NCBI RefSeq assembly: GCF_006968745.1
Contig: NZ_CP030118.1
Span: 62,001-126,000, forward strand
Length of the DNA stretch: 64,000 bases
Source: Brasilonema sennae CENA114
GTDB taxonomy: Bacteria > Cyanobacteriota > Cyanobacteriia > Cyanobacteriales > Nostocaceae
Direction of reading: 5' to 3'
The translations under genes were made by a program, and so were the position numbers. A model generated the notes under the pieces. That model did not search any database. It had not been told where the DNA came from and saw only the letters and a program-made list of their open reading frames with translations. Positions 15,916 through 24,823 of the stretch are shown piece after piece (the stretch's first letter is position 1; the number at the start of each line of letters is the position of its first letter).

Positions 15916-18900
15916 ATGGTCTACAGTAAGATCTCTGCTTTCCAAGAATTTGTCGCTACCCTAGAGGGTTTTGATCGCTTACCACCTGAGGTCATCGCCT
16001 CTGTATCACAAAAGCTGCAACCTTTGCGTTACCGTATAGGTCAAAAGATTATCGGTAAAGAACAAGTTCCTGATCGAGTCACAATCATTTATGAAGGCAA
16101 AGCTCGTCTGTTGGCATATGATCCACGTACAAATATGCCAACGACGTTGAACTTGCTGGAACCAGGAGCAGTTTTGGGCGAAATTAGTCTATTACGGCAA
16201 ACTGCGTGCGAGATCACAATTGCTTCCAACGAAGTTATCTGTATAACATTGAGTGCAGCGGAGTATTTACGCTTACTCGCGATGTACCCAGCTTTTGCAC
16301 AGGCTCGTCAAAACCGCTGTCATTTGATGGAAGTTTTTGATATCCTTACTCTTCAAAAGGAAGTACAAGCTTTAGGCAGCACTAAACTCAAAGAACTGAC
16401 TCAAGACGCTTGGGCTGGAGCAAAAGTACATAACCTGCCACCAGGAAAAACTTTATTAAATCAACCAGATAACGATTATATTTGGTTTGTCAGTGGCGGT
16501 GGAACAGTCAAGGGCTTCTCTGTGGGTTCCAGATTGGAATTGAGTGATTTGCATCAGACAATTGAGGTACAGGGGAATACTCCGGCGCGGTTGTTGGGAA
16601 TGCTCAGGTCTGATATTTTACTGCTAGACAGTATAGACAGACAACAGTATCCAATAGACGAGAGTGAGTCACAGACAACAGACTTAGAGATTCCATACGC
16701 AGCGGACGAAGAAATACCACCACAACCCTCGCAAGCGCAAGAAAAACATAAAACTAGAAAATATCCTTTTTATGGGGGTAGGGGACAACTCAATTCGGCG
16801 ATCGCCTGTTTTCAAATGTTAGCCAAACACTTGGAAATGCCGTTTCGACGGGAAGTGGTTCGCCGCATTTTCAACGACCAGATGAGCCGTCAGGGTGTGA
16901 TATCGTTTCAGCTATGTGCTTACCTGGCAGAGTTAACAGGATTAAAAGTACAGTTGGTGGATATCCCCACTTCTGCTGTGACGCGCATACCCACACCAGC
17001 CTTGATTCGTTATGGTGAAAGCTATGCTGTTCTCTATGAAACAAGTGAGCGCAATATTGTTGTTGGTGTCCCATCGAAGGGAATTCTACGCTTTAAACCC
17101 GCTGAGTTTATCAACCAGTTAGAAGTCGAAGAAAGCACTTACCCGCCTCAGTTTAGAGTCTTGCTCTTGTCTTCCACACCAGCAACCCCTCAGCAACGCT
17201 TTGGTGTACAGTGGTTTCTTCCTTATTTGTCGCGTTATCGCCGAGTTTTGATAGAAGTCTTTGTTGCTTCCTTGTTCGTACAATTGGCTGCACTGGCAAA
17301 TCCTCTGGTCGTTCAGATGATTATCGACAAAGTTATTACCCAAAACAGTATCAGTACTCTGCACGTTTTGGGTGTTTTGTTATTAGTTGTCGGTCTGTTT
17401 GAAGCAGTGCTTACGACTTTGCGGACTTACTTATTTGTGGATACAACCAACCGCATTGATATGGGTTTGGGATCAGAAATTATCGACCATATGCTGCGTT
17501 TACCGCTACGTTATTTTGAACGCAGACCTGTGGGGGAACTTTCCACTCGCATCAATGAATTAGAGAATATTCGTCAGTTTTTGACTGGGACTGCTTTAAC
17601 CGTAGGTTTAGATGCACTTTTCTCGGTGGTTTATATCATCGTGATGTTAATTTATAGCTGGAAATTAACCTTTGTTGGTTTGATTACAATTCCAGTGTTT
17701 ATTGCGATTACTATGGTTGCATCTCCTACGGTGAGCAGACAACTACGAGGAAAAGCCGAACGCAATGCCGAAACTCAATCTTATTTGGTTGAGGTGATGT
17801 CAGGAATTCAAACAGTAAAAGCGCAAAATATTGAGTTACGAGCGCGTTTTTCTTGGCAAGAGCGTTATGCTCGGTATGTGGGGGCTGGCTTTAAAACTGT
17901 GGTCACTTCGACTCTAGCCAATTCAACAAGTAACTTTTTCAATAAACTCAGTAGCTTACTTGTTTTATGGGTGGGAGCGTATTTGGTACTTGAAGGAGAG
18001 TTGAGCTTAGGAGAATTAATTGCTTTTAGGATTATTTCAGGTTACGTTACAAGCCCCATATTACGATTAGCTCAACTCTGGCAAAACTTCCAAGAAACTG
18101 CCTTATCTTTAGAGCGTTTAAGTGATATTGTTGATACGCCACAAGAAGCAGAGAAAGACCGCGATAATATCACATTACCTCCGGTGGTTGGATCAGTGAA
18201 ATATGACAATGTTGCTTTCCGCTTTACAAACAATGGCCCATTGCAACTTTGCAATGTTACTATTAATTTTCCTGCCGGTAAATTTGTTGGAATAGTCGGG
18301 CAAAGCGGTTCGGGTAAAAGTACAATGATGAAGTTGCTACTGCGACTTTACGAACCCGAAGCTGGTAGAATTTTAATTGATGATTACGACATTGCCAAAG
18401 TAGAACTTTATTCTCTACGACGACAGCTTGGTGTCGTTCCTCAAGAGACGCTGTTATTTGATGGAACGGTTCAGGAAAATATTGCTCTGACCAATCCTGA
18501 TGCATCAACTGAGGAAATTATTGAAGCTTCAAAAGTTGCAGCAGCACACGAATTTATTATGAACTTGCCCAATGGTTATAATACGCGAGTGGGCGAAAGA
18601 GGGGCTGGACTTTCTGGTGGACAAAGACAAAGAATAGCTATTGCTCGTTCTGTCTTACAAAGACCAAAATTATTAGTTTTAGACGAAGCAACGAGCGCAT
18701 TAGATTACCCTACCGAACGGCAAGTTTGTCTGAATTTAGCAGAGACATTCAAGGGGAACACAGTGTTTTTTATCACCCACCGTCTCAACACTATTAGGAA
18801 TGCAGATATTATTGTGGTGATGGATGGTGGTAAAGTTATAGAACAAGGAAGCCATGATGATTTGATGGCCTTGAGAGGTCATTATTTCTACCTCTATAAT

Positions 18901-18921
18901 CAACAAGAAGTCCAACTGTAA
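15916..18921 (+). CDS. Type I secretion ABC exporter with cyclic-nucleotide-binding and degenerate C39 domains
   Basis: The 1001-residue protein has four parts. Residues about 15-135 form a cyclic-nucleotide-binding-like beta barrel (ending GAVLGEISLLRQTACEITIAS). Residues about 285-420 form a C39 peptidase-like domain in which the catalytic Cys position is Ser294 (motif NSAIACF in place of DCGxAC) and the His region reads GESYAVL, so it should bind substrate but not cut it, as in HlyB. Residues about 440-720 are the six-helix membrane domain. The ATPase follows, with Walker A GQSGSGKST near residue 795, signature LSGGQRQ, Walker B LLVLDEATSALD and H-loop ITHR. A HlyD adaptor gene follows. 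The CNBD plus C39 layout resembles heterocyst protein HetC, but no hetP neighbour is present. Substrate is unknown. Confidence 0.9.
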   Translation: MVYSKISAFQEFVATLEGFDRLPPEVIASVSQKLQPLRYRIGQKIIGKEQVPDRVTIIYEGKARLLAYDPRTNMPTTLNLLEPGAVLGEISLLRQTACEITIASNEVICITLSAAEYLRLLAMYPAFAQARQNRCHLMEVFDILTLQKEVQALGSTKLKELTQDAWAGAKVHNLPPGKTLLNQPDNDYIWFVSGGGTVKGFSVGSRLELSDLHQTIEVQGNTPARLLGMLRSDILLLDSIDRQQYPIDESESQTTDLEIPYAADEEIPPQPSQAQEKHKTRKYPFYGGRGQLNSAIACFQMLAKHLEMPFRREVVRRIFNDQMSRQGVISFQLCAYLAELTGLKVQLVDIPTSAVTRIPTPALIRYGESYAVLYETSERNIVVGVPSKGILRFKPAEFINQLEVEESTYPPQFRVLLLSSTPATPQQRFGVQWFLPYLSRYRRVLIEVFVASLFVQLAALANPLVVQMIIDKVITQNSISTLHVLGVLLLVVGLFEAVLTTLRTYLFVDTTNRIDMGLGSEIIDHMLRLPLRYFERRPVGELSTRINELENIRQFLTGTALTVGLDALFSVVYIIVMLIYSWKLTFVGLITIPVFIAITMVASPTVSRQLRGKAERNAETQSYLVEVMSGIQTVKAQNIELRARFSWQERYARYVGAGFKTVVTSTLANSTSNFFNKLSSLLVLWVGAYLVLEGELSLGELIAFRIISGYVTSPILRLAQLWQNFQETALSLERLSDIVDTPQEAEKDRDNITLPPVVGSVKYDNVAFRFTNNGPLQLCNVTINFPAGKFVGIVGQSGSGKSTMMKLLLRLYEPEAGRILIDDYDIAKVELYSLRRQLGVVPQETLLFDGTVQENIALTNPDASTEEIIEASKVAAAHEFIMNLPNGYNTRVGERGAGLSGGQRQRIAIARSVLQRPKLLVLDEATSALDYPTERQVCLNLAETFKGNTVFFITHRLNTIRNADIIVVMDGGKVIEQGSHDDLMALRGHYFYLYNQQEVQL

Positions 18922-18922
18922 G

Positions 18923-18978
18923 AAAAATCATAAATTATGATAGTATCAAATACATTTGATTCATAATTTATGATTTTT
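18923..18978 (+). promoter_or_regulatory. Long AT-rich hairpin between exporter and adaptor genes
   Basis: Positions 18923-18940 and 18961-18978 are a perfect 18-bp inverted repeat. The loop itself contains a second perfect 7-bp inverted repeat (18945-18951 with 18954-18960). It fills most of the 106-nt gap between the exporter stop and the HlyD start, and ends in a T run. It could attenuate read-through, set the mRNA 3' end, or be a small mobile palindrome. Confidence 0.6.
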
Positions 18979-19027
18979 AATTGTTTCTCCTTTTCGTCAT
19001 CTTTATCCTCATTCCCAGGTAAATACC

Positions 19028-20623
19028 ATGACTGATTTTGATAATCGCTTTAATGGTCATAACGGTAACGGAACGTCTCAAAAAAGTAAAAAGTCTTCCG
19101 ATTCAAAAATACTTACTGCCCAATTTAAGCCTCCTAAAACATCTGAAACAGATTTCAAACGGCAGAACTTTGGAGCATTAGAAGAATCTGTTGTGCTACG
19201 CCAATCTCCATTTTGGTCACGGAGTATCATGATCACATTAATGGTGTTAGCCTGTTTTGGAATTGGTTGGGCATACTTTGCCAAAATTGAGCAAGTTGTT
19301 CCTGCAACAGATGGTCAATTGAAGCCGCAAGGAGCAGTTAAAGACATTCAAGCTCCAGTTAGTGGAGTGGTGAAAGCAGTTTATGTTAAAGATGGGCAAA
19401 AAGTCAAGCCTGGAGATTTACTGCTGATTTTTGATTCTGTCACGACTAATGGTGAATTAAATTCTTTGAGAAAAGTTCGTACTTCCTTGATGCAAGAAAA
19501 TCAGCTTTACCGCCGTTTGATACAGGTTGGTTCTAGTAGTGCGGCTGAAATGGAATTTTTACGAGGTAAACTATCTAGAGAAGCTGCTTTTCTTTTAAAA
19601 AACCGAGCAGCATTAGTAGCAGAAAATGAACTGTTGCGTAAGGAATTTAAAAACACTGGCGCTGTTGCAGGTTTTAATACAGAGGAACAAGAACGTTTAG
19701 CAATGGCGAAAAAAGAATTAGATTCTCGTTCTGCAGCGGCGCAATTAAAAGTCGAACAAAGCAAGCAGAAACTCGCTCAAAATGAAGTTCAACTTGGCGA
19801 CGCCAAAGCAAGTTTAGCAATTGAGCAACTGATTTTAGATAGAATGAAGCTCCTATCAGAAGAAGGAGCGATCGCTCAGCTTCAATATCTACAACAAAAA
19901 AAACAAGTCCAAAATCTGACAGCACAAGCCGCACAATTTGTTAAAGAAGATCAACGCCTGAAGTATGAAATTCAACAGGGACAGCAAGAGACAACAAATA
20001 CAATCGCTGTTTCTGGTAAAAATGTCCAGGAAAAAATAGCTGAGAACAGTAAGCGTGTTGCCGAAATTGATAGCCAAATCTCTAGAATTCTGCTTGAGAA
20101 TGATAAGCAATTGGCTGATGTAAATAGCAAGATATTACAAGCGCAAACAAACATTAAATACCAAGAGATTCACGCTCCTGTCTCTGGCGTTGTTTTTGAT
20201 TTACAAGCTAAAAATCCTGGTTTTGTGGCAAACAACAGTCAGAAGCTCTTGACAATTGTACCAAACGAGAACTTTATTGCAGAAGCTTTTATCACGAACA
20301 AAGATATTGGTTTTGTTAAGGAAGGAATGAAAGCTGATGTCAGACTTGATCCTTTTCCTTACAGCGAGTTTGGTGATATTAAAGGAGAAGTCATTTCGAT
20401 TGGTTCAGATGCATTACCACCAGATCAAACACACCAATATTATCGTTTTCCAGTAAAAATCCGTTTAGCACAACAATCTCTCAATGCTCGTGGTAAAAAA
20501 TTATCTTTGCAGTCAGGCATGGGTATTAACGCGAATATCAAAGTTCGAGAAGAACGGACTGTTATGAGTTTATTTACTGAGTTGTTTACGAAGGAAGTTG
20601 ACAGTCTTAAACAAGTTCGTTAA
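19028..20623 (+). CDS. HlyD family periplasmic adaptor of type I secretion
   Basis: This 531-residue membrane-fusion protein should link the inner-membrane ABC exporter to a TolC-type channel. It has a cytoplasmic, charged, low-complexity N terminus (about 65 residues), one membrane segment (SIMITLMVLACFGIGWAYFA), a first lipoyl-like half (IQAPVSGVVKAVYVKDGQKVKPGDLLL), a long alpha-helical hairpin (about residues 150-385, rich in Glu, Lys, Gln), the second lipoyl half (IHAPVSGVVFDLQAKNPGF), and the C-terminal beta-barrel ending MGINANIKVREERTVMSLF. Its position directly after the exporter indicates one system. No TolC gene is in the window. Confidence 0.93.
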   Translation: MTDFDNRFNGHNGNGTSQKSKKSSDSKILTAQFKPPKTSETDFKRQNFGALEESVVLRQSPFWSRSIMITLMVLACFGIGWAYFAKIEQVVPATDGQLKPQGAVKDIQAPVSGVVKAVYVKDGQKVKPGDLLLIFDSVTTNGELNSLRKVRTSLMQENQLYRRLIQVGSSSAAEMEFLRGKLSREAAFLLKNRAALVAENELLRKEFKNTGAVAGFNTEEQERLAMAKKELDSRSAAAQLKVEQSKQKLAQNEVQLGDAKASLAIEQLILDRMKLLSEEGAIAQLQYLQQKKQVQNLTAQAAQFVKEDQRLKYEIQQGQQETTNTIAVSGKNVQEKIAENSKRVAEIDSQISRILLENDKQLADVNSKILQAQTNIKYQEIHAPVSGVVFDLQAKNPGFVANNSQKLLTIVPNENFIAEAFITNKDIGFVKEGMKADVRLDPFPYSEFGDIKGEVISIGSDALPPDQTHQYYRFPVKIRLAQQSLNARGKKLSLQSGMGINANIKVREERTVMSLFTELFTKEVDSLKQVR

Positions 20624-20838
20624 GCAAATCAAAATAGACTTAGCTTGAAAATAGAACGGGCTGCGCCCTTGCACTGTATAGGAACTCCTGACTCACCAAC
20701 TCACAAAGGAAAAATCTTTTTTTTATGGCAAGGTTTGTGGGTTCTTCCCGTACAAGGCTCGCTTGAAAATCAAATCACAGATTAACGATGATTTATCTGT
20801 GTTAATCTGTGATTCGAGATCTAATTATACAATCCAAA

Positions 20839-21336
20839 ATGTTTAGACCCCAACGCATTGAACCAGGTCCCGGACAAGAATCAGTGTGGGACTATCCTCG
20901 TCCACCTCGGCTTGAGGATACTAATAAACATATTCAAATCATTTTTAACGGTGTTACTATTGCAGACACTCACCATGCTAAGCGTGTTTTAGAAACCAGC
21001 CATCCACCTAGTTACTACATCCCGCCTGAGGATATCAAAATGGAATATTTCTTGCTGACACCACAATCTAGTTTTTGTGAGTGGAAAGGACGCGCTGGTT
21101 ACTACACAATTCGTGTCGGTGAGAAAGAAGTCCAGAACGTTGCATGGTTCTATCCCAATCCTACACCTGCCTTTGCATCAATTAAAGATTATATTGCTTT
21201 GTATGCTCATGTTATGGATGCTTGTTACGTTAATGGAGAAAAAGTACAACCGCAACCAGGGAATTTCTACGGTGGTTGGATCACCAGTGATATTGTTGGA
21301 CCTTTTAAAGGTGAACCCGGAAGTTGGGGATGGTAA
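20839..21336 (+). CDS. DUF427 domain protein
   Basis: ATG at 20839 (MFRPQRIEPGPGQESVWDYPRPP) gives 165 residues. The DUF427 core is clear: IQIIFNGVTIADTHHAKRVLETSHPPSYYIPPEDI, then SSFCEWKGRAGYYTI and VQNVAWFYPNPTPAFASIKDYIALY. The family adopts a small beta-tent fold and has no established biochemical role. The gene follows the secretion pair after 215 nt, and I see no reason to link them functionally. Confidence 0.87.
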   Translation: MFRPQRIEPGPGQESVWDYPRPPRLEDTNKHIQIIFNGVTIADTHHAKRVLETSHPPSYYIPPEDIKMEYFLLTPQSSFCEWKGRAGYYTIRVGEKEVQNVAWFYPNPTPAFASIKDYIALYAHVMDACYVNGEKVQPQPGNFYGGWITSDIVGPFKGEPGSWGW

Positions 21337-21345
21337 GGTGTTTAA

Positions 21346-21401
21346 CAGTTATCAGTTATCAGTTATCAGTTATCAGTTATCAGTTACCAGTTACCAGTTA
21401 C
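21346..21401 (+). repeat. Tandem heptamer repeat, 8 units
   Basis: Five exact copies of CAGTTAT are followed by three of CAGTTAC, in register. Heptameric short tandem repeats of this kind are characteristic of heterocystous cyanobacterial genomes. Related single copies recur near 46010 and 46100. Confidence 0.9.
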
Positions 21402-21462
21402 CAAGTTAAGGGAAGTCAAGAAATCGCTTCCTCTGTTCACTGCGTAGGTAGTTGTTCACTGT

Positions 21463-22353
21463 TCACTGATTTAACTTTCTAGCCAAATCCAACTGTCGTT
21501 TTTTCTCCTGTTGACGTGCCTTTTTATCCTCCGAAAGAGTATCAAAACAAGATGGGCAAGAAACGCCTTCTTGGTACTTGGAAGATGATTTATCACCCTC
21601 AGAAATCGGATGTCCACAACTTGGGCACATATCATAACTACCTGGTTCTAACCCATGACGCACAGCGATGCGTTGATCAAAGACAAAACACTCACCATCC
21701 CAGAAACTCTCAGACTCTGGAACTTCCTCTAAATATTTGAGAATTCCACCTTTGAGGTGATAAACTTCTTGAAATCCTTGGGACAGCATAAAGGAAGAAG
21801 CTTTTTCGCAGCGAATTCCCCCAGTACAAAACAGCGCAACCTTTTTATGCTTGTTGGGATCGAGGTGGTTGCGAATATACTCTGGAAATTCACCGAATGA
21901 TTCAGTTTGAGGATTTTGGGCTTTTTTGAAGGTTCCGATACTCACCTCATAATCGTTGCGGGTATCAATAACGGTGACTTGTGGATCCAAAATCAGAGCA
22001 TTCCAATCTTTAGGGTTGACATAAGTACCCACTTGTTGATTGGGATCAACTCCAGGCAATCCGATAGTAACAATTTCTTTTTTCAAACGCACTTTCATGC
22101 GGTCAAATGGTGGATCATCAGCATAAGACTCTTTGTGTTCCAAGTCTGCTAAGCGAGAGTCCGATCGCAAAAACAACAAAACTGAGTCAATTGCCTGACG
22201 AGAACCTGCGACTGTACCGTTAATGCCTTCCGGTGCTAATAGAATTGTTCCCTTAACGTTATGGGCTTGGCATAAAGAAAGCAGAGGGTATTGTTTCTGT
22301 GCAAAGTCTTGCAACTTAACAAATTTATATAGTGCTGCAACAACTATGGTCAT
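21463..22353 (-). CDS. trhO: tRNA uridine-34 hydroxylase, rhodanese type
   Basis: The enzyme makes 5-hydroxyuridine at the wobble position of certain tRNAs, using a rhodanese fold. I chose ATG at 22353, which has AAGGGGAT upstream and starts [12 protein letters not shown], giving 296 aa. The N-terminal acylphosphatase-like part contains [11 protein letters not shown]. The rhodanese domain has the family loop [19 protein letters not shown] with catalytic Cys in [10 protein letters not shown]-terminal zinc-type CPSCGHPIS and CPSCF cluster is also present. It lies divergently from the adjacent tRNA-Ala gene. Confidence 0.93.
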   Translation of the reverse strand: MTIVVAALYKFVKLQDFAQKQYPLLSLCQAHNVKGTILLAPEGINGTVAGSRQAIDSVLLFLRSDSRLADLEHKESYADDPPFDRMKVRLKKEIVTIGLPGVDPNQQVGTYVNPKDWNALILDPQVTVIDTRNDYEVSIGTFKKAQNPQTESFGEFPEYIRNHLDPNKHKKVALFCTGGIRCEKASSFMLSQGFQEVYHLKGGILKYLEEVPESESFWDGECFVFDQRIAVRHGLEPGSYDMCPSCGHPISEGDKSSSKYQEGVSCPSCFDTLSEDKKARQQEKKRQLDLARKLNQ

Positions 22354-22438
22354 TTTTTCGTAAATCCCCTTTCGCAAAACAATAATATTAGGTTAAAATA
22401 ATAACGTTCAGATAAATGACCATTCATTGACCTATTAA

Positions 22439-22511
22439 GGGGGTATAGCTCAGTTGGTAGAGCGCCTGCTTTGCAAGCAGGATGTCAGGAGTTCGAGTCT
22501 CCTTACCTCCA
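22439..22511 (+). tRNA. trnA: tRNA-Ala (anticodon TGC)
   Basis: All arms can be drawn. The acceptor GGGGGTA pairs with TACCTCC (one G-U), followed by discriminator A. The D arm carries AGCTCAGTTGGTAGAGC, the anticodon stem is CCTGC/GCAGG with loop TTTGCAA, and the T arm is CAGGAGTTCGAGTCTCCTT. The anticodon TGC reads Ala. Length is 73 nt, without an encoded CCA. Confidence 0.97.
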
Positions 22512-22594
22512 TAAGTTCCTTTTGTATTCTATCCAAGAATTGCGAGTTTCAGATACTCGAAAAACTAAATCAATAGGTGCAAACTTCTGTTTAA

Positions 22595-22624
22595 TGTAGA
22601 GACGTAGCATGCTACGTCTCTACA
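22595..22624. repeat. 30-nt perfect palindrome centred on GCATGC
   Basis: The sequence from 22595 to 22624 is its own reverse complement (TGTAGAGACGTAGC and its mirror). This style of palindrome is widely scattered in Nostocales intergenic DNA. It lies between tRNA-Ala and the TpsB gene; the rest of this 388-bp gap (22512-22899) shows nothing else recognisable. Confidence 0.75.
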
Positions 22625-22899
22625 GTTCGTGTGTATTCTACCCAACACCACTGCCAAGCATGCTGGGACTTACTCTCACAAGATTGCAAAAAGACTTTTG
22701 TCATCTTGTCTCATTTTTATCCGAAACAAAGGAAAAGAGCGCGAATTCTGGTCGTTCCTCACAAATAAACGATAACCATTTTAATTTTTGCCCTAGAACT
22801 CCGATTCCTCTAAAATTATCGAATCACAGGCATTGATTGTTGATGCCTAAAAACTAGCACTAAATTCTGTTTGTTCCCCCACATCACTTCCCTGTTATC

Positions 22900-24768
22900 A
22901 TGCTCACTAAAAGTTGCAAAAATTTAGGGTTATCTAAAGACTGGTATTGTTTGAGTTTGGTTCCAATCATCGTTGTGATACGCGTAGCGTCAAGCCTTTG
23001 GCTTATCGCCCCTTGGGCGGCTGCTTTTGGGAGTATGGCACCCAGCGGGGCAAAGCCCATCGCACAACCACTGCAAGCACAAGTTATCAACACAACGCCA
23101 ATAAACGATCAACGCGCCCAAACTCCACCCCAAGCGCCTCTACAACGCGATAATCAGCCGCCTTCTACCCAGCCACTTCCAGAACAAGCGCCTCCTTCCC
23201 CCTTACCACCACCAGATCAATTACTTCCTCCACCCACCACAACACCCACCACTCCCGAACAGGCAATACCTAGTGACGTTTCTCAAAGCATCACTGTTAA
23301 AAAATTTGAAGTCACAGGTAGTACAGTCTTTAGCCCTAAAGATTTTGCCAAAATTACGACACCATACACCAACCGCCCAATTACACTTGCAGAATTATTC
23401 GAGGTACGAACGAAAATCACACAACTGTATCTTGATAAAGGATACATCACATCCGGAGCCTTAATTCCACCACAGAAGCTTCAAGAAGGAATTGTAGAAA
23501 TACGAGTGGTTGAGGGTTATCTGGAGAACATCAAAGTCTCTGGGATACGCAGACTTAATCCTGGCTACGTGCGAAGTCGCATTGCCCTAGCGACAGGCAA
23601 ACCTTTGAACCGAGAACGTCTACTGGAAGCATTGCAACTTTTGCAACTCAATCCCTTAATTAGCAACCTATCTGCTGAACTATCTGCAGGTTCGCGTCCT
23701 GGGGTAAATTTGTTAGAAGTGAAGGTTAAAGAGGCAGAGACTTTTAACGTACAAATTGCCTTAGATAATGGGCGTTCTCCGGCTGTAGGTAGTTTCCGTC
23801 GGCAAATCGAAGTCAGCGAAGCCAATCTTTTTGGATGGGGCGATCGCGTCATCGCTAGTTATACTAATACTGATGGTAACAATGCTTTTGATTTTAGCTA
23901 CTCTGTTCCTTTTAATGCCCGCAATGGCACAGTTAGCTTTAGCTTTGGCTTTTCTGATAGCGATATCATCGAAAGACCTTTTAATGTCCTTGATATTCAA
24001 TCCGACTCTACCTACTACGAACTCACACTACGCCAGCCCATCATCCAATCTCCAACTCAGGAATTGGCATTAGGTGTGAGTGCAACTCGCCGTGAAAGCA
24101 AAGCCAGTTTACTCAATGGGGAAATTCCCTTTTCAAGTGCGGTGGGGGCTTTCGGTGCAGATGACGAAGGAAAAACACGGATTAGTGCTGTGCGTTTTTT
24201 TCAAGAATGGACCCAGCGCAGCAGTCAGCAAGTTCTTGCCTTTCGTTCTCAGTTCAGTTTAGGACTTGATGCTTTTGATGCCAATAGTTTCTTGGCTTGG
24301 AGAGGACAAGCACAGTGGGTGCGCTTGTTGGCTCGCGATACCGTGTTATTACTGAGAGGAGACGTACAATTTGCAGACCGACCGCTTGTTCCATTTGAAC
24401 AATTTAGCTTAGGTGGTATAGAAAGTGTCCGAGGCTACCGCCAAGATGCTTTACTAACAGACAATGGTATCTTTGCTTCTGCTGAAGTGCGAATTCCCAT
24501 TGTTCGCTTCTCTGGACGCAATAACCTTTTGCAACTCACCCCCTTCTTTGATGTTGGCACAGGCTGGAACCGTTCTGGTAGACAGGGTAGTAATTTGGAG
24601 CTAGAAGATAATACACTTGTTTCTGGGGGGTTAGGGTTGCGTCTACAACTTGAAAACTGGCTGACTGCCCGCTTTGACTGGGGTATTCCGATAATTTCCA
24701 TCCCAGGGGAGAAAAATACATGGCAGGAAAACGGTTTGTATTTTTCTATCATTGTTAATCCTTTTTGA
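22900..24768 (+). CDS. Two-partner secretion outer-membrane transporter (ShlB/FhaC/HecB family)
   Basis: TpsB proteins are 16-strand outer-membrane barrels that export a large TpsA partner. The 622-residue protein has an N-terminal export segment, a proline-rich linker (about residues 60-125), two POTRA-like domains (VKKFEVTGSTVFSPKDF through EIRVVEGYLENIKVSGIRRL, then the following NPLISNLSAELSAG part), and a C-terminal barrel carrying the conserved SVRGYRQD motif of loop L6 near residue 510. The signal region (about 22975-23062) is made of short palindromic repeat DNA read in frame. A secreted TPR-CHAT gene follows after 55 nt; no TpsA gene is in the window. Confidence 0.9.
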   Translation: MLTKSCKNLGLSKDWYCLSLVPIIVVIRVASSLWLIAPWAAAFGSMAPSGAKPIAQPLQAQVINTTPINDQRAQTPPQAPLQRDNQPPSTQPLPEQAPPSPLPPPDQLLPPPTTTPTTPEQAIPSDVSQSITVKKFEVTGSTVFSPKDFAKITTPYTNRPITLAELFEVRTKITQLYLDKGYITSGALIPPQKLQEGIVEIRVVEGYLENIKVSGIRRLNPGYVRSRIALATGKPLNRERLLEALQLLQLNPLISNLSAELSAGSRPGVNLLEVKVKEAETFNVQIALDNGRSPAVGSFRRQIEVSEANLFGWGDRVIASYTNTDGNNAFDFSYSVPFNARNGTVSFSFGFSDSDIIERPFNVLDIQSDSTYYELTLRQPIIQSPTQELALGVSATRRESKASLLNGEIPFSSAVGAFGADDEGKTRISAVRFFQEWTQRSSQQVLAFRSQFSLGLDAFDANSFLAWRGQAQWVRLLARDTVLLLRGDVQFADRPLVPFEQFSLGGIESVRGYRQDALLTDNGIFASAEVRIPIVRFSGRNNLLQLTPFFDVGTGWNRSGRQGSNLELEDNTLVSGGLGLRLQLENWLTARFDWGIPIISIPGEKNTWQENGLYFSIIVNPF

Positions 24769-24823
24769 TTTAGTTATGAGTCATTAATTATTAGTTTTCT
24801 TCCTTCTTTTAAGAAGTAAGTAT

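Noticed and set aside
15916..18921. Naming the exporter hetC
   Set aside because: Domain layout is similar, but the neighbour is HlyD and not HetP, and the C39 site is degenerate. The name is not supported.
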